From contig NZ_JACXJA010000021.1 in the NCBI RefSeq assembly GCF_014705615.1, positions 106,866 to 170,865 on the forward strand: 64,000 nucleotides of DNA. The letters are read 5' to 3'. The notes under the pieces were generated by a model. That model did no database searches and was not told the origin of the DNA. It saw only the letters and a list, made by a program, of their open reading frames with translations. Below, piece after piece: positions 9,269-17,162 of this stretch. A program made the translations under genes and the position numbers. Within the stretch, counting starts at the first letter, position 1, and every line of letters begins with the position of its first letter. Source of the stretch: Paenibacillus oceani (GTDB taxonomy: Bacteria > Bacillota > Bacilli > Paenibacillales > NBRC-103111).

Positions 9269-10175
9269 CACCTTCGGTCGGCACATCCGGGAGGGCGCTA
9301 AAAATGTTGTCCGCAACGGCTGGATGACGTTCGCCTCGATCAGCGCGATATCGATATCTTTATTTGTACTTGGCATCTTTCTTGTCTTGGCGCTTAACGT
9401 CAACAACTTGGCCGATCAGATCGAAAGTCAGGTCGAAATCCGCGTGTATCTCGAAGTGAATACGTCCGAGCAGCAGAAAAACGCCGTACAGCGGGATATC
9501 GCCTCCCTCGCCGCCGTCAAAAAGGTTACTTACGTATCCAAGGAGGAAGGGCTCGAGCTGCTGCGGGACAAGATGGGCGCGGAGGGCAAGGAGCTTTTGG
9601 AAGGCTTCGACGGGGAGAACAACCCGCTGAACGATTCGTTTACGATTGAAGTGAGCGATCCGCCGCTGGTCGGACAAGTGGCCGAACAGATCAAGGCGCT
9701 CGACGCACAGAACAACCCTCCGCTTATTTACAAAATCAACTACGGCAAAGGCACCGTCGACACGTTATTCAAAATTACCGACATCGTCCGCAACGTAGGT
9801 CTTGTGTTCGTTCTGCTTCTCGCGTTTACCGCAATGTTTCTTATCTCGAATACGATCAAGATTACGATTGTCGCACGCAGGCGGGAGATCGGCATCATGA
9901 AGCTGGTCGGAGCGACGAACAGCTTTATCCGCTGGCCTTTTTTCATAGAAGGCGCTCTGCTCGGCATCATCGGATCGGCGATCCCTGTAGGCGTTCTGCT
10001 GTGGGGATACGCGGAGCTTCTCACGTATACGAAAGTACAGCTCGGACTGATGCTGATCACACTGATCCCGGTTCACGAGCTTATTCTGATCATTCCCGCA
10101 CTGCTGCTGGGTATCGGCGTGATGATCGGCATATGGGGCAGTATTTTGTCCGTTCGCAAGTTTTTGAGAGTGTAA
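9258..10175 (+). CDS. ftsX: Cell-division membrane protein FtsX
   Basis: The 305-residue protein has the FtsX layout: a cytosolic N-terminus (RHIREGAKNVVRNGWMTFAS), a first membrane helix near residues 25-45, and an extracellular domain of roughly 120 residues that in Firmicutes contacts the peptidoglycan hydrolase. Three further membrane helices follow (around 175-195, 220-245 and 270-295). It transmits ATP hydrolysis by FtsE to the wall hydrolase. Here the next gene encodes just such a coiled-coil hydrolase, only about 40 bases downstream, suggesting a single operon. Confidence 0.94.
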   Translation: MRISTFGRHIREGAKNVVRNGWMTFASISAISISLFVLGIFLVLALNVNNLADQIESQVEIRVYLEVNTSEQQKNAVQRDIASLAAVKKVTYVSKEEGLELLRDKMGAEGKELLEGFDGENNPLNDSFTIEVSDPPLVGQVAEQIKALDAQNNPPLIYKINYGKGTVDTLFKITDIVRNVGLVFVLLLAFTAMFLISNTIKITIVARRREIGIMKLVGATNSFIRWPFFIEGALLGIIGSAIPVGVLLWGYAELLTYTKVQLGLMLITLIPVHELILIIPALLLGIGVMIGIWGSILSVRKFLRV

Positions 10176-10213
10176 CAATCGGTCGGCCCAGACGCCAAGG
10201 AGGAATTCCTGTC

Positions 10214-11398
10214 TTGAAAAAGGTAAAAATATCGCTTATCGCCGTCTGCAGCTTATCTATGCTGCTTATGTCCGCGCCAAAAGAAGGGTATGCTATTACC
10301 AATGCTGAAATCGACCGCCAGCTCCAGCAAATTCAGAAAAAAGAGGCGGAAACCGCCAAAAAGCAGCAGGATGCGGACAAGCTTAAATTGGATATTGCCG
10401 CACGAAAGGAGCAGGAAGCGAGCAGCATTCAGGAGCTGTGGAAGCAGATCGAGGAACAGGGCGACAAGCTGAACGAAATTCAGAAGCAGATCGATACGTC
10501 GGCGACGCATCTGATGAAGACGACGGAAGAGCTTCAGGAAGCGGAACAACGCGTCGAGACGCGCGATCAGCTGCTCAAGTCCAGAGTGCGGCTCATGTAT
10601 ACGAACGGGTTCGTCTCGTATATGGACGTATTGCTCGAATCCACCAGCTTCAGCGACTTTTTGGACCGGTACCACGCGCTCAAATCGATCGTCAGCCAGG
10701 ATAAGGATATTCTGGAGGCGAACAAACGGGATCGCGAAGCGGTGGCCCAGAAGAAAGTTCAGGTGGAGAATCAGCTCGAGGAAATCCGGCTGCTGTACGC
10801 CGAGAACGAAAAGATCAAAAACGCGCTCGTAGTGAAAGAAAAGGATAAGGAAGTACTGATCGCAAGCCTGGCCAAGCAGGAAAAGGACCTCGAGCATATC
10901 AGCGAGGAAGCGGAAGCGCAGCTGAACAACCTGGCCAAGGAGAAATCGAAGCTTTGGGCGGAGCGCAACAAAAACAACAGCAAGCAAACGTTCGTGTATA
11001 GCGGTGGAACCTTAAGCTGGCCGTTGCCAGGCAGAACGACGATCTCGTCCGGCTACGGTTACCGGGTCGATCCGATCAACAAATCGGACGCCAATCATAA
11101 GGGGATCGATATTCCGGCGCCTGCAGGAACGCATATCCAGGCGGCTGAAGCCGGAACGGTCATTATCGCCCAGTGGGTGAACGGATACGGCAATACGGTC
11201 GTCATCGATCACGGAGGCGGCTTGCAGACATGGTACGGGCATAGCCGGAAGCTGCTGGTAGAGGAAGGCGATCAGGTGAAGCGAGGGCAGTCGATCGCCG
11301 AAGTAGGCTCTACGGGGCGTTCTACAGGCAACCATCTGCACTTCGAGGTACGCAAAAACAATGCGCCGGCCGATCCGCTCCCTTATTTGAAAAAATAA
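10214..11398 (+). CDS. Coiled-coil M23 peptidoglycan hydrolase (EnvC/PcsB/CwlO-like FtsEX partner)
   Basis: This secreted 394-residue protein has a signal peptide (cleavage predicted after GYA, about residue 27) and a long charged coiled coil (about 30-250, rich in Gln, Lys and Glu). The C-terminal M23/LytM metallopeptidase domain (about 275-394) carries the zinc motifs NHKGID (His/Asp near 295) and HLHFE (HxH near 374). It probably cuts peptide bonds in peptidoglycan. In Firmicutes the FtsEX partner is a coiled-coil hydrolase such as CwlO or PcsB; location after ftsX supports that role. The start is TTG 10214, ten bases after AAGGAGG; an in-frame ATG at 10001 lies inside ftsX. Confidence 0.85.
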   Translation: MKKVKISLIAVCSLSMLLMSAPKEGYAITNAEIDRQLQQIQKKEAETAKKQQDADKLKLDIAARKEQEASSIQELWKQIEEQGDKLNEIQKQIDTSATHLMKTTEELQEAEQRVETRDQLLKSRVRLMYTNGFVSYMDVLLESTSFSDFLDRYHALKSIVSQDKDILEANKRDREAVAQKKVQVENQLEEIRLLYAENEKIKNALVVKEKDKEVLIASLAKQEKDLEHISEEAEAQLNNLAKEKSKLWAERNKNNSKQTFVYSGGTLSWPLPGRTTISSGYGYRVDPINKSDANHKGIDIPAPAGTHIQAAEAGTVIIAQWVNGYGNTVVIDHGGGLQTWYGHSRKLLVEEGDQVKRGQSIAEVGSTGRSTGNHLHFEVRKNNAPADPLPYLKK

Positions 11399-11484
11399 CG
11401 AACCGTGCTTATATTTGAACGGCTGGCATCATACATTGGAAACAGCGCAGACAGACAAGCCATAAGAGGCGGTGAGAAAGCACG

Positions 11485-12939
11485 ATGTTCTGGAAAGGTC
11501 GCAATCTGTATATTTTCGTGGCGTTTATGCTGCTGGCGATGTTCGCGAGCAGCGTGCTGACGCTCACGATCGTCGGTCCGTTTTCGTTTGCCGAGCAGGG
11601 CAAGAGCGTATCGGGAGGCAAGGCGGAACAGTCGGGATTTACTGCCCAGGAGCTGAAGAAGCTCTCCACGACCTACGAATTGATCAAAACCCAATATTTG
11701 CACGAGGTCGATAAGACGAAAGTAATCGACGGCGCCATCCACGGCATGCTGGGCTCCCTGAACGATCCGTACACGACGTACATGGATCAGAAGGAAGCGC
11801 AGCAGTTCAACGACATGCTCAACTCCACGTTCCAGGGGATCGGAGCCGAGGTGTCGCTGGAAGACGGCAGAGTAAAGGTCGTTTCCCCGATCAAAGGATC
11901 GCCGGCGGAGAAGGCGGGCATCCGGACGAACGACATCATCATGTCGGTTAACGGAGAGAAGCTGGACGGGCTGACGTTGTCGGAAGCTGTAATGAAAATC
12001 CGGGGCACCAAAGGCTCTCAGGCGAAGCTGCAAATTATGCGGGCCGGAGCCGAGCCGATCGAGATCGTAGTCGTACGCGACGATATTCCGATCGAGACGG
12101 TGCACTCCGAAATGATGGACGGTCAAGTCGGCAAACTCGACGTCCGGGAATTCGTGCAGAATACGGCGAAGACGTTCAAGGAACACTTGAAGGCTCTCGA
12201 GGATCAGGGAATGAAAGCTCTTGTCATCGACGTCCGGAACGATCCGGGGGGTATGCTGAACGCGGTAGTGGACATGCTCGATCCATTCGTGGCCAGCGGC
12301 AAAACGGTCGTCCAGGTCGAGGACCGCAACGGACAGCGGGAGAAGACGGTGTCCAAAGGATCGAGCAAGCCGTATCCGATCGCGGTACTGATCAATAACG
12401 GAAGCGCGAGCGCATCGGAGATTATGGCGGGAGCGCTGAAAGAATCGGCCGGCGCTACGCTGGTCGGAGAGAAGACGTACGGCAAAGGTACCGTTCAGGT
12501 TACTTACCAGCACGAGTTGGGCGACGGCAGCAATATTAAGATGACGGTCATGAAGTGGCTCACCCCGAACGGGAACTGGGTGAATGAGAAAGGAATCGAA
12601 CCGGATCTGACGGTGGATCAGCCTTCCTACTTCAAAGCGTCGCCGATGTCCAAGAAAACGACGCTCAAAACCGATACGCTCGGGGACGACGTCAGAAACT
12701 TGCAAATGATGCTTGAAGGTCTCGGCTACAAGCCCGGACGGATAGACGGCTATTTCAGCGAAGCTACCGCTCAGGCGGTCAAGTCGTTCCAAGGCCAGCA
12801 CGGTCTGCCGGCTAACGGTGATGTGGACGTCGCAACGGCTAACAAAATCGAAGAAGCGATCACTAAAGAAATCCGCGATCCCAAAAACGACCTGCAATTA
12901 AAAGCGGCGGTCGAAGCGATGAAGAAGGCGGTCAAGTAG
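11485..12939 (+). CDS. ctpB: S41 C-terminal processing protease (CtpB-like)
   Basis: This exported serine protease is anchored by an N-terminal helix (about residues 8-32). A PDZ domain (about 105-190, starting FQGIGAEVS) and the S41 catalytic core follow. Ser309 in NNGSASASEI, Lys334 in TYGKGT and Gln338 form the expected Ser-Lys-Gln triad, with spacing that matches B. subtilis CtpB. The C-terminus (about 400-465) is a PG_binding_1 domain. CtpB proteases regulate sporulation signalling (SpoIVFA cleavage) in Bacillus; this gene has the same chromosomal neighbours (ftsEX upstream, minJ-like and uvrBA downstream). The ATG at 11485 follows GGCGGTGAG. Confidence 0.88.
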   Translation: MFWKGRNLYIFVAFMLLAMFASSVLTLTIVGPFSFAEQGKSVSGGKAEQSGFTAQELKKLSTTYELIKTQYLHEVDKTKVIDGAIHGMLGSLNDPYTTYMDQKEAQQFNDMLNSTFQGIGAEVSLEDGRVKVVSPIKGSPAEKAGIRTNDIIMSVNGEKLDGLTLSEAVMKIRGTKGSQAKLQIMRAGAEPIEIVVVRDDIPIETVHSEMMDGQVGKLDVREFVQNTAKTFKEHLKALEDQGMKALVIDVRNDPGGMLNAVVDMLDPFVASGKTVVQVEDRNGQREKTVSKGSSKPYPIAVLINNGSASASEIMAGALKESAGATLVGEKTYGKGTVQVTYQHELGDGSNIKMTVMKWLTPNGNWVNEKGIEPDLTVDQPSYFKASPMSKKTTLKTDTLGDDVRNLQMMLEGLGYKPGRIDGYFSEATAQAVKSFQGQHGLPANGDVDVATANKIEEAITKEIRDPKNDLQLKAAVEAMKKAVK

Positions 12940-13029
12940 GAGCCGGAAGCATGCGGGCAAGCGGCCGGATATCGGAAAACGCTGGAAAGCTGCGGGAAAC
13001 GGCAGGAATTCGCGATCGCAACGTCGAAC

Positions 13030-13076
13030 CAAGAAGGGGAGGCTGATGGTTTATCAGCCGTCCCTTCTTTTTTTGT
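13030..13076 (+). terminator. Terminator after ctpB
   Basis: AAGAAGGG plus GGCTGAT pair with ATCAGCC plus CCCTTCTT around a GGTTT loop, with a small internal mismatch. A run of seven T residues follows. It ends the ftsEX-ctpB transcription unit. Confidence 0.9.
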
Positions 13077-13108
13077 TGAATTTGGTGCGGACTCCCTTTT
13101 CAGTGCGA

Positions 13109-13276
13109 GTTCAAAAAGTCCGGTTTTCAGCACCGAGAAGATGGGATGAAGCAAGGAAATGAGGAGCGGAGCGTAGTGAAAGCTACGAGAGCACCGGAAG
13201 TTCCGGCTGAATTCCATATTCGATGTCGAGTAGGCTTCCTGTATCTGCTTCGTGATCAAAAGTGGACTTTTTGAAC
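13109..13276. repeat. 168-base element bounded by 13-base inverted repeats
   Basis: GTTCAAAAAGTCC at 13109-13121 is matched by its exact reverse complement GGACTTTTTGAAC at 13264-13276, and TTTT/AAAA two bases further in extends the arms. The interior contains smaller hairpins, for example GTAGTGAAAGCTAC and CCGGAAGTTCCGG. The layout fits a mobile intergenic palindromic (MITE-like) unit; its copy number elsewhere cannot be seen here. Confidence 0.65.
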
Positions 13277-13324
13277 AACCTCTTGCAGAGGGAGATAGTT
13301 TATGCATAAAGGAGCGGTGCCTGG

Positions 13325-14617
13325 ATGGAGATCGTGGCCGAACTGGCGCGAGGCGTACTGCGCGCTTTGCTTCAGCTTGCTGCTCAGCCGTTTTACTATA
13401 TCGGGATTTTGTTCGTTATTTTGCAATATCACAAACAGATCGTGCTGGAACGCAAGTTGTTCTCCACCCGGCTGCACTCGATGCTGGATACGGCTTGGAA
13501 AACGGTCCTTTGGGGCATAGCTGCAGGGATGGCGGCATCGCTCGTCATGGCGTTCGTCGGCGCAACGGTACCGGCCGGCGCCTTGATCTGGTTGTGGGTA
13601 TTGTCGGCGCTGCTGGCGGTATTCCGGATACGGTTTATATGTCTGGCCTACTCCGTCGGGGTATTAGGAATGCTGCACGTCATTACAGGCTGGTTTCCGG
13701 GGCTGGCGGAGATTCCGTACGTGGGCGCGGCCGTTAAGCCGCTTCAGAGCTTGCCCATCTCTTCGCTTCTCGCTTTAGTCGGCATTTTGCATTTGCTGGA
13801 GTCGTTTTTCGTCAGAAAGCAGGGGGCCGACATGGCTATGCCGTTGTTCGTGGCGGGCAAGCGCGGCAAGGTGATCGGCGGGTACCAGCTCCAGCAATTC
13901 TGGCCCGTGCCGCTGCTGCTGCTGGTGCCGGTTCAATCGGCCGGTGCTGCGGCAGCGCTGCCATGGACACCTTTGTTCGGAGGGGATATTTGGAACGCGG
14001 GCTGGACCTTTTCCGCGCTGCCGGTGATGCTCGGTTTCGCCGAGCGTACGGTGACCCGACTGCCGCAGCAGAAGGCGAAGCGAAGCGCGTCGCTCCTGTT
14101 CTTCTACTCGCTGGCCGTATTGGCCTTGGCGGCGGGGGCCGAATGGCTGCCCGGATTCGTGCTGATCGGTTCGGTTCTGGCGATTGTTCTGCACGAAGCT
14201 TTACTGTGGTGGAGCGGGCGGGAGGAGGCGGAGAAGCCTCCGTATTACGTGCATAACGAGCAAGGGCTGCGAATATTGGCTGTACTACCCGGCAGTCCGG
14301 CCAGCGAGATGGGGCTTGTTGCCGGGGAAATCATTCATAAGGTGAACGGTATACGGGTCCGGACCAAGGAACAGCTGCATGAAGCGCTCGGCGTCAACGG
14401 GGCATTTTGCAAGCTGGAGGTGATTAATACCGAAGGGCACAGCAAGTTCGTTCAGAGAGCTCTTTATTCGGGCGATCACCATTTGCTGGGCGTCCTGCTT
14501 GCTCCCGACGAGAAGGTAATGTATTACCTGGAAGAGCGGAACGTCAACTGGTTTACGAAAGCAGGACGGCGGAGCCAGGCGGCACCTTCCGCAGCGAAGG
14601 AGAGCGGAGCGCTGTAA
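13325..14617 (+). CDS. minJ: MinJ-like polytopic membrane protein with C-terminal PDZ domain
   Basis: The 430-residue protein has about eight hydrophobic segments between residues 15 and 300 and a cytosolic C-terminal PDZ domain (about 309-380). The PDZ domain contains LRILAVLPGSPASEMGLVAGEIIHKVNG. In B. subtilis the membrane PDZ protein MinJ (YvjD), which links DivIVA to MinD at the poles, is encoded between ctpB and uvrB; this gene has the same architecture and location. The ATG at 13325 is preceded by AAAGGAGCGGTGCCTGG. The name is inferred from architecture and synteny. Confidence 0.7.
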   Translation: MEIVAELARGVLRALLQLAAQPFYYIGILFVILQYHKQIVLERKLFSTRLHSMLDTAWKTVLWGIAAGMAASLVMAFVGATVPAGALIWLWVLSALLAVFRIRFICLAYSVGVLGMLHVITGWFPGLAEIPYVGAAVKPLQSLPISSLLALVGILHLLESFFVRKQGADMAMPLFVAGKRGKVIGGYQLQQFWPVPLLLLVPVQSAGAAAALPWTPLFGGDIWNAGWTFSALPVMLGFAERTVTRLPQQKAKRSASLLFFYSLAVLALAAGAEWLPGFVLIGSVLAIVLHEALLWWSGREEAEKPPYYVHNEQGLRILAVLPGSPASEMGLVAGEIIHKVNGIRVRTKEQLHEALGVNGAFCKLEVINTEGHSKFVQRALYSGDHHLLGVLLAPDEKVMYYLEERNVNWFTKAGRRSQAAPSAAKESGAL

Positions 14618-14695
14618 GCGGCTGGACTCGGGCATTCGTCCGTCGAACGGTTGCATTTTGGAAGTCCGGCTGGCCGAGTTCTCCTGAGATTAACG

Positions 14696-14737
14696 AAAAA
14701 CTCCAATTCCACCGACCATGGAACTGGAGTTTCTTGC
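14696..14737 (+). terminator. Terminator after the minJ-like gene
   Basis: AAACTCCAATTCC (14698-14710) pairs with GGAACTGGAGTTT (14720-14732), one G-T pair included, with CTTGCTT following. Its A-rich upstream side may also give some termination on the other strand. Confidence 0.75.
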
Positions 14738-14841
14738 TTCTAGTGCCTGACCTCGAAATTACACCAACAGATAAATCTACCAGCGTATGGGCAGCGGAGA
14801 TCGGTGTCCGGATCCGGCAGCTTTTTTGCAGGGTGAAGCGA

Positions 14842-15033
14842 TTAGCGGAAGAAAAACTTCCGCTAATGCGCCTGAAACCGTCCAGAAAGGTGGATAGCGG
14901 AACTATTACTTCCGTTATTTATGGAAACTTGCTTGAAATACATAGAAATCCTTCGTATAGAGGAAATAAAACTTCCTCTAACGCCCCTAAAAGAGTTCCA
15001 TCGACGAATTAGCGGAATTAAAGTTTCCTCTAT
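14842..15033. repeat. Cluster of four AGCGGAA/TTCCGCT-type hairpin repeats
   Basis: TTAGCGGAAG-AAAAA-CTTCCGCTAA (14842-14866) is a perfect 10-base hairpin. Diverged versions follow: ATAGCGGAAC...TTCCGTTAT (from 14894), TAGAGGAA...TTCCTCTA (14958-14980) and TTAGCGGAATTAAAGTTTCCTCTA (from about 15010). Spacing is 50-65 bases. They look like short interspersed palindromes. Confidence 0.6.
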
Positions 15034-15103
15034 CTTCATTTGCAGGGAGCAAAACAAGGTTGAACCGTATTCTTTGCCAAACGCCATTGCTCGCCTGTTA
15101 TAT

Positions 15104-15295
15104 GAGGCTGTCGACTCCATGTGGACAACCAAGTGGAAAGGGAAAAGATTAGCTTCTGGCGAGTTTTGTCTGGGTTCCCCCACCTTACCATCCTTATTTA
15201 ATCAAGGGATTCCGGACAACCTGTTTGAGCAGAAGAAGGTAACTTTTCACTTGAAACGGCCTGCTATCACTTCTACACATTGAATCGACAGCCTC
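15104..15295. repeat. Segment bounded by 11-base inverted repeats
   Basis: GAGGCTGTCGA at 15104-15114 and TCGACAGCCTC at 15285-15295 are exact inverted repeats with partial matches beyond. They bound about 190 bases without a credible gene. A degenerate miniature element is possible. Confidence 0.4.
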
Positions 15296-15440
15296 TATAT
15301 GCCGACTAGTACATCCTATCGCCCCGTCTGCGCAAACTCGCCGCTTCGGTAAGATCTGCTCGTACAAGTGTTGGGATTTTTACGTAGTAGCGTTGCATTA
15401 GTACTTCAGAGCCGCATCCAGCTCAGAGTTTATACTTGGA

Positions 15441-16217
15441 TTATTTCTGATCGTTCCGCAGCACGACGATTTCGACTCTGCGGTTTTTTTGCCGGTTCGC
15501 TTCGGAATCGTTAGGCGCAACCGGCTTCGTGTCGGCATAAGCTGAGGAGATGAACGTACCGGTGTCCAGCTTGGCCGTATTGACGAAGTAGCGGATGACC
15601 GACACCGACCGGGCTTGCGAAAGTCCCCAGTTGTCCTGATAAGCCGATCCTGTAGCGAGCGGCAGGTCGTCCGTATGCCCCTCGATGCTCACTTTCGTAT
15701 CCAGGGTGGGAAACAGGCTTGCCAGCTTCTCCAGCACGGGATAAGCCCCTTGCTTCAGCTCGGCTTTGCCAAGATCGAACAGAAACAGGTCGTTCAGCTT
15801 GATCGCGATGCCGCGGGGGGTATCGCTGGCGGACAGCTGCTCCTCCAGATGCTGATCGGCAATATATTGCTGAACGATTTTCAGCAAATTTTGCAATTCC
15901 TTCTCTTTTTCTTTCTCGGGATCGGAGTTTGGCTCCGTCTTGGATTCCGGCGGCTGCTGCGTCTGGTCGCCGGACTTCGGGTCCCCGGGAATCGCCTCGC
16001 CCATAATGCCGGTCCCTTTCGGGATGACCGAGGAGCCGTCGTTGAACTGCATCTGCAGCGCTCTGGACAACGTGTCGTATTTGGCCGAGTCGATCTTGCT
16101 CATCGCATACAGGATGACGAAAAAAATCATCAGCAGCGTAATCAGGTCGGCATAGGTGATCAGCCACCGCTCGCTGCTGGAATGGGAACCGGACGGCTGC
16201 TTGCGTCTCCTAGCCAT
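15441..16217 (-). CDS. motB: Flagellar motor stator protein, MotB/MotS family
   Basis: This 258-residue membrane protein is the peptidoglycan-anchored half of an ion-driven flagellar stator. A basic N-terminus precedes a single membrane helix with the ion-carrying aspartate in TYADLITLLMIFF (Asp24). A Pro/Glu-rich linker is followed by an OmpA-like domain (about 150-250) with the peptidoglycan-binding motif EGHTDDLPL. The ATG at 16217 overlaps the end of motA by 8 bases, so the pair is coupled. The helix resembles both proton (MotB) and sodium (MotS) types, and I cannot decide ion use from sequence alone. No flagellar or chemotaxis genes are adjacent. Confidence 0.88.
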   Translation of the reverse strand: MARRRKQPSGSHSSSERWLITYADLITLLMIFFVILYAMSKIDSAKYDTLSRALQMQFNDGSSVIPKGTGIMGEAIPGDPKSGDQTQQPPESKTEPNSDPEKEKEKELQNLLKIVQQYIADQHLEEQLSASDTPRGIAIKLNDLFLFDLGKAELKQGAYPVLEKLASLFPTLDTKVSIEGHTDDLPLATGSAYQDNWGLSQARSVSVIRYFVNTAKLDTGTFISSAYADTKPVAPNDSEANRQKNRRVEIVVLRNDQK

Positions 16218-16995
16218 CGGCGTTCGCTTCCTTCCGAACTTGCGCCTCCGTGTCGAGCAGCAGGAAGGACGTCAGCTTTTTCTGGATCATCTGCGGGTTA
16301 TGTCCCGCCTGCAGAGCGAGCAGCCCTTCGAGCATCATCTCCATCTCGGCGATTTGCTCTTCGCTGCGGACTTTGATCTTGCTGCCGATCGGCAGGTAGA
16401 TGACGTTCGCGCTGGCGACGCCGTACAAGGTGGCCGCGAACGCTACGGCAATCGATCCGGCGAGCGATTCGGGGTCGGACATGTTGCTCAGGACGTGGAT
16501 CAGACCCATGACCGTACCGATAATCCCCATCGTCGGAGCGTAACCTCCGGCGGCTTCGAATATTTTCGCATAGCTGGCATGCAGCTTTTCGTTCGCTTCG
16601 ATCTCAACTTCGAGAATTTGCCGGATCAGATCCGGGTCCGTGCCGTCGACCACCATCTGCAATCCGTCCCTGAGAAAAGCGTTCGGGTGCTGCTGAGCGC
16701 GGTCTTCTATGGCAAGCACGCCCTCCCGGCGGGCGATAACCGCCATCTCGACCAGCTCCTCGATCAGCTGCTCCGGTTTTGTTTTCCTTTCGCTGAACGC
16801 CATGCGGAGTGCTTTCGGAATCTGCTTCAGCTGCGATTTCGGGAAACTGACGACAACCGCGCCGATCGTGCCTCCGAACACGATAATGGCGGCGCTTAAT
16901 ACGAGCAGACCGTTGATATGGCCTCCATCCAGCAGGAAACCTCCCACCAATGCCAGCAGGCCGAGTATTATGCCTAGAATCGTAGTTAAATCCAT
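16210..16995 (-). CDS. motA: Flagellar motor stator protein, MotA/MotP family
   Basis: The 261-residue protein has four membrane helices (about 5-25, 30-52, 150-170 and 180-205) and a large cytosolic loop between helices 2 and 3. The loop carries the charged torque-generating region around AVIARREGVLAIEDRAQQHPNAFLRDGLQ. PTMGIIGTVMGLI is the conserved third helix. It forms the channel with MotB; its fourth helix (TLYGVASANVIYLPIGSKI) looks somewhat closer to MotP than to Bacillus MotA. I use ATG 16995, preceded by AAAGGGTGTGGG; a longer frame reaches back to 17097 without support. It is divergent from uvrB. Confidence 0.88.
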   Translation of the reverse strand: MDLTTILGIILGLLALVGGFLLDGGHINGLLVLSAAIIVFGGTIGAVVVSFPKSQLKQIPKALRMAFSERKTKPEQLIEELVEMAVIARREGVLAIEDRAQQHPNAFLRDGLQMVVDGTDPDLIRQILEVEIEANEKLHASYAKIFEAAGGYAPTMGIIGTVMGLIHVLSNMSDPESLAGSIAVAFAATLYGVASANVIYLPIGSKIKVRSEEQIAEMEMMLEGLLALQAGHNPQMIQKKLTSFLLLDTEAQVRKEANADG

Positions 16996-17025
16996 GAAAC
17001 AGACCCACACCCTTTGTTTGAAAAT

Positions 17026-17055
17026 TTGCAACAATTCGGAAAAAGAAGTATAATA
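17026..17055 (+). promoter_or_regulatory. Probable sigma-A promoter of uvrB
   Basis: TTGCAA (17026-17031) and TATAAT (17050-17055) are separated by 18 bases and lie about 108 bases before the uvrB start. A LexA (DinR) box of the Bacillus type GAAC-N4-GTTC is not obvious nearby. Confidence 0.6.
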
Positions 17056-17162
17056 TCTGATGAGAACAAACATTCGGTAGACCCTGTCGCATGTCACACC
17101 ATATATCGGTAATTGAAGAAAGAGTCAATAGAGTCGAAAGACCCAGAGCGAGGGATAAAGCG

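Larger units (their letters stand above)
12940..13324. other. Non-coding spacer between ctpB and the minJ-like gene
   Basis: The 385-base gap holds a terminator (13030-13076) and a 168-base inverted-repeat-bounded element (13109-13276), each described separately. A frame across it on the minus strand is not considered coding, because it runs through the terminator, the repeat and the end of ctpB. Confidence 0.75.
14618..15440. other. Non-coding, repeat-rich spacer between the minJ-like gene and motB
   Basis: This 823-base stretch has no convincing gene. It contains a terminator (14696-14737), a run of AGCGGAA-type hairpins (14842-15033) and a segment bounded by TCGACAGCCTC inverted repeats (15104-15295). 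The few open frames inside it, such as one covering 14921-15283, lack a ribosome site and family resemblance. Base composition is visibly richer in A and T than the flanking genes. Confidence 0.7.

Noticed and set aside
10001..10213. N-terminal extension of the M23 hydrolase gene
   Set aside because: It is inside ftsX. The TTG at 10214 has a good AAGGAGG site and opens a clear signal peptide.
12771..13307. Minus-strand open frame of 178 codons across the ctpB end
   Set aside because: It runs through the end of ctpB, a terminator and the 168-base palindromic repeat, and has no ribosome site.
14842..15033. CRISPR array
   Set aside because: The palindromes are diverged, spaced irregularly, without uniform spacers, and no cas genes are in the window.
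14921..15283. Open frame of 120 codons in the minJ-motB spacer
   Set aside because: It overlaps the AGCGGAA palindromes and the inverted-repeat segment, with no family resemblance or ribosome site.
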